Of a stretch of DNA of 8,918 nt, positions 7,368 to 8,918 are shown one piece after another. Position numbers and translations under genes: made by a program. The notes below the pieces were generated by a model. That model worked only from the letters and a program-made list of their open reading frames with translations, did not search any database and was not told where the DNA came from. The stretch is from an uncultured Roseburia sp. (GTDB lineage: Bacteria > Bacillota > Clostridia > Lachnospirales > Lachnospiraceae), in the NCBI GenBank assembly GCA_934307185.1, contig CAKRCJ010000074.1:1-8918 (forward strand), in the 5' to 3' direction. Within the stretch, counting starts at the first letter, position 1. Every line of letters begins with the position of its first letter.

Positions 7368-7420
7368 AATTGCATCTAGAGTATAAAAAGAAATGCACTT
7401 CAATCCTAGACATAAATTGC
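7368..7420 (-). promoter_or_regulatory. Predicted activator-dependent promoter and operator region of the GH31-TRAP operon
   Basis: On the minus strand a good -10 box, TATACT, lies at 7385-7380, but the expected -35 position (about 7408-7403) has no TTGACA-like sequence, as is typical of AraC-activated promoters. CTAGA occurs twice on the plus strand, at 7376-7380 and 7406-7410, exactly 30 bp (about three helical turns) apart. Each copy is followed by ATAAA (gtATAAA and cATAAA). An outer pair of AATTGC copies stands at 7368-7373 and 7415-7420. The upstream CTAGA copy covers the missing -35 box. Binding by the adjacent AraC-type regulator is inferred. The leader would be about 60 nt. Confidence 0.4.
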
Positions 7421-7447
7421 TAAATTATCTTTATTTTTTTACATATC

Positions 7448-7477
7448 TTGCCCTCCTGTATCTCTCTGTGTTATAAT
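7448..7477 (+). promoter_or_regulatory. Predicted promoter of the AraC-family regulator gene
   Basis: TTGCCC (7448-7453), an 18-bp spacer, and a perfect TATAAT (7472-7477) preceded by TGT (7469-7471), an extended -10. The start site is expected near 7484, giving a leader of about 54 nt. The promoter looks active without an activator, in contrast to the divergent operon promoter. Confidence 0.65.
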
Positions 7478-7537
7478 ATATGTCAGAAAGCACAAATTTT
7501 TATATTCATTTTTGTATATTTTGACGAAAGGAGCTTT

Positions 7538-8362
7538 ATGTTAGACCAGGCTGGAATTCGTATGGCTCAGGGAAGCCCAATTGCCGCAGAACGCGTCAGC
7601 GGGGTGAACGATAATATGAGCAAATCTCATTATCATGATTATTATGAATTGTATTTTTTAGAAAATGGTGCCAGACATCATATGGCAGAAGAACAGCTTT
7701 TTCACATAACGAAGGGTGAATTTCTGCTTTTTGCTCCCTATACTATGCACCACTCTTACGGTGATGTGGATGTCCCTTTTCAACGGATTGTCCTTTATTT
7801 CCGGGCGGACAGCGGAGTAAACCTAAATATTTTAAATGCAATTGATACCCAACCCGGTGTTTTTCACCCGAATGATGCGGATCTTTTGTCCATTCATTCG
7901 CTGCTCAATCAGATTTTAGCGACCGAACAGTCTGATGACATTTACAAACAGGATGCACTCTCTATTCTGCTAAATATGCTGCTTTTACAAATTCTCTGTG
8001 TCAAAAAAGTTTCCCATATTCCTGCCGAGTGCAATAGAATTACAGATGTAATTAACTATATTCATGAACATTACAGCGAGGATATTTCCCTGGAAGAATT
8101 AAGCAGCAAGTTTTTTGTAAGCCAGTATTATCTGTGCCGTGAATTTAAAAAGTACACCAACCGCACCATTATCCAGTATGTCAATGTCACAAGAATTATG
8201 AAGGCACAGCGCCAGATTATGGAAACCGACAAAAATCTGACGCAGATTTCCTTAGAAAACGGCTTCTCTAATCTGACGCATTTTAACCGTGTGTTTAAAA
8301 ATGTTACCGGGCAGACTCCGTCGTCTTACCGGAAGGAGTATAAGGATGTGAGGAGGGGGTAA
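7538..8362 (+). CDS. AraC-family transcriptional regulator with cupin sensor domain
   Basis: The product is a 274-residue regulator. The N-terminal half is an AraC-type cupin ligand-binding domain: HYHDYYELYFLENG (31-44), GEFLLFAPYTMHHSY (60-74). The C-terminal half (about 168-266) is the double helix-turn-helix: ISLEELSSKFFVSQYYLCREFKK (183-205) forms the first motif, and QISLENGFSNLTHFNRVFK (236-254) followed by TGQTPSSYR (257-265) forms the classic AraC signature. ATG 7538 is chosen because AAAGGAG (7527-7533) stands just before it. The frame stays open upstream to a TTG at 7448, but that segment contains the likely promoter. The gene is divergent from the GH31-TRAP operon across 227 bp, the standard position for the activator of a sugar-uptake operon. 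The inducer is unknown, probably the imported glycoside or a product of GH31. Confidence 0.93.
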   Translation: MLDQAGIRMAQGSPIAAERVSGVNDNMSKSHYHDYYELYFLENGARHHMAEEQLFHITKGEFLLFAPYTMHHSYGDVDVPFQRIVLYFRADSGVNLNILNAIDTQPGVFHPNDADLLSIHSLLNQILATEQSDDIYKQDALSILLNMLLLQILCVKKVSHIPAECNRITDVINYIHEHYSEDISLEELSSKFFVSQYYLCREFKKYTNRTIIQYVNVTRIMKAQRQIMETDKNLTQISLENGFSNLTHFNRVFKNVTGQTPSSYRKEYKDVRRG

Positions 8363-8462
8363 TCAGTTTTTTTCTTTCTACTTAGTACACAACTGAAAGG
8401 AAGAATTGGATTTCTACCACCAGATACTTTTTTATTTATTCATTCTTTTGTTTTATACAATA

Positions 8463-8834
8463 TTATTTTTCCTTTCCTCCTCTCTCCTTCACCCACGCAG
8501 CAATCAAATAATATGCCGGGAACAACACGCCTGCAACCGGCCAGATAATCCATGTCCTGCTCCAGTCATCTGTTATAAAACTCCATGCAAGATAAATTGC
8601 AGTTGCAATGAGCCAATAGACGCTTACCGCGCCGGACATCTTTCTATTTTCCTGCTTTTTCTGCCTAGTATAATCTTCTTCCTCTAAAAGCTGGTTTAAG
8701 GCATTCATTTTTGTTCCACTTAAAACTAAAAAATATGTGCCGATTGCCACAAGAATAAGAAGCAGACATACTGCAGAAACCATGCAAAAATCGTTTTCTG
8801 CCATTGCAGACAAGAAACATGTACTGGCAATTTG
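8463..8834 (-). pseudogene. Remnant of an XRE-type regulator: C-terminal membrane domain only
   Basis: The frame encodes about 120 residues that resemble the membrane tail found behind XRE-type DNA-binding domains in many Lachnospiraceae regulators. Recognisable parts are a hydrophobic helix (CLLLILVAIGTYFLVLSG), a charged linker (LLEEEDYTRQKKQENRK), then two helices, with the distinctive SFITDDWSRTWIIWPVAGVLF block. The helix-turn-helix domain expected before it is absent. Upstream, the frame is stopped by a TGA (8837-8835), and none of the available starts (TTG 8813, ATG 8804, ATG 8783) has a ribosome site. The 3' end of a different gene stops at 8857, only 22 nt before the frame opens. This points to a fragment left by a deletion. 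A short functional membrane protein cannot be excluded. The domain resemblance is from memory of the family, not a search. Confidence 0.55.
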
Positions 8835-8856
8835 TCAACTGGTGGTTGCGATAGGC

Positions 8857-8918
8857 TTATTTTTCATAATCCCCCAGACATTTTTTCAGCCCGTCCATAA
8901 CATCACTAAACACTACAC
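8857..8918 (-). CDS. 3' end of an unidentified gene, cut by window edge
   Basis: Nineteen codons ending in LGDYEK and TAA (8859-8857) stay open to the right edge. The composition (VFSDVMDGLKKC) looks like the amphipathic C-terminus of a soluble protein. The other two minus-strand frames here contain several stops, which favours this one. It is too short to assign to a family. If real, it shows that the XRE-type membrane fragment just downstream is not continuous with a DNA-binding domain in this frame. Confidence 0.35.
   Translation of the reverse strand, partial: VVFSDVMDGLKKCLGDYEK

Noticed and set aside
7431..7440. T-rich run in the araC-GH31 gap as a terminator tail
   Set aside because: No hairpin precedes it on either strand; it more likely acts as an A-tract upstream of the operon promoter.
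7448..7537. Thirty-codon extension of the AraC regulator starting at TTG 7448
   Set aside because: The segment contains the predicted -35 and -10 boxes, reads as an implausible Phe/Ile-rich stretch, and AAAGGAG lies directly before ATG 7538.
8363..8396. TCAGTT/AACTGA inverted repeat just after the AraC gene as a terminator
   Set aside because: The stem is only 6 AT-rich base pairs with a 22-nt loop and is followed by GAAAGG, not a T-run.

Overview
The window looks like chromosomal DNA of an anaerobic, moderately AT-rich Firmicute, most likely a gut or rumen Lachnospiraceae (Lachnospira, Roseburia or Butyrivibrio type). The reasons are the strong AGGAGG-type ribosome sites, TATAAT promoters, a cytoplasmic pectin methylesterase, a GlgX-type debranching enzyme with Clostridia-like sequence, and an XRE-regulator membrane domain of a type common in that family. 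The assignment comes from gene content and protein character only; no database search was possible. I see no tRNA, rRNA, CRISPR array, insertion sequence or phage gene.

Left part (1-1930). The 5' third of a glycogen debranching enzyme gene (minus strand, cut by the window edge) is transcribed divergently from a complete pectinesterase gene (plus strand). Their predicted promoters interleave in a 118-bp gap. Behind the pectinesterase lies a 50-codon gene (1715-1867) for a small membrane protein, easily missed because of its size. It has its own candidate promoter, a 5'-leader hairpin, a very strong ribosome site and a terminator.

Central part (1873-7477). A minus-strand operon, read from right to left, encodes a family GH31 alpha-glycosidase, then a TRAP transporter: solute-binding lipoprotein DctP, small permease DctQ and large permease DctM. 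Spacings are 24 nt, 2 nt and a 4-nt overlap. It ends at a bidirectional terminator shared with the small gene. Upstream, divergently, is an AraC-family activator with a cupin sensor domain. The gap between them holds a good promoter for the regulator, a promoter with no good -35 box for the operon, and a repeated CTAGA motif that may be the operator.

The simplest reading is a regulated uptake-and-cleavage module. The AraC protein senses a sugar, the TRAP system imports a probably anionic glycoside using an ion gradient, and the signal-less GH31 enzyme cleaves it in the cytoplasm. TRAP substrates are nearly always carboxylates or sulfonates, so pairing one with an alpha-glycosidase is the most interesting aspect of the window. 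The substrate is unknown; the nearby pectinesterase makes a pectin-derived acidic oligosaccharide one guess.

Right end (8363-8918). After a short AT-rich gap comes a minus-strand frame encoding only the membrane part of an XRE-type regulator, with no DNA-binding domain and no convincing start. It is probably a gene remnant. The last 62 bases hold the 3' end of another minus-strand gene.
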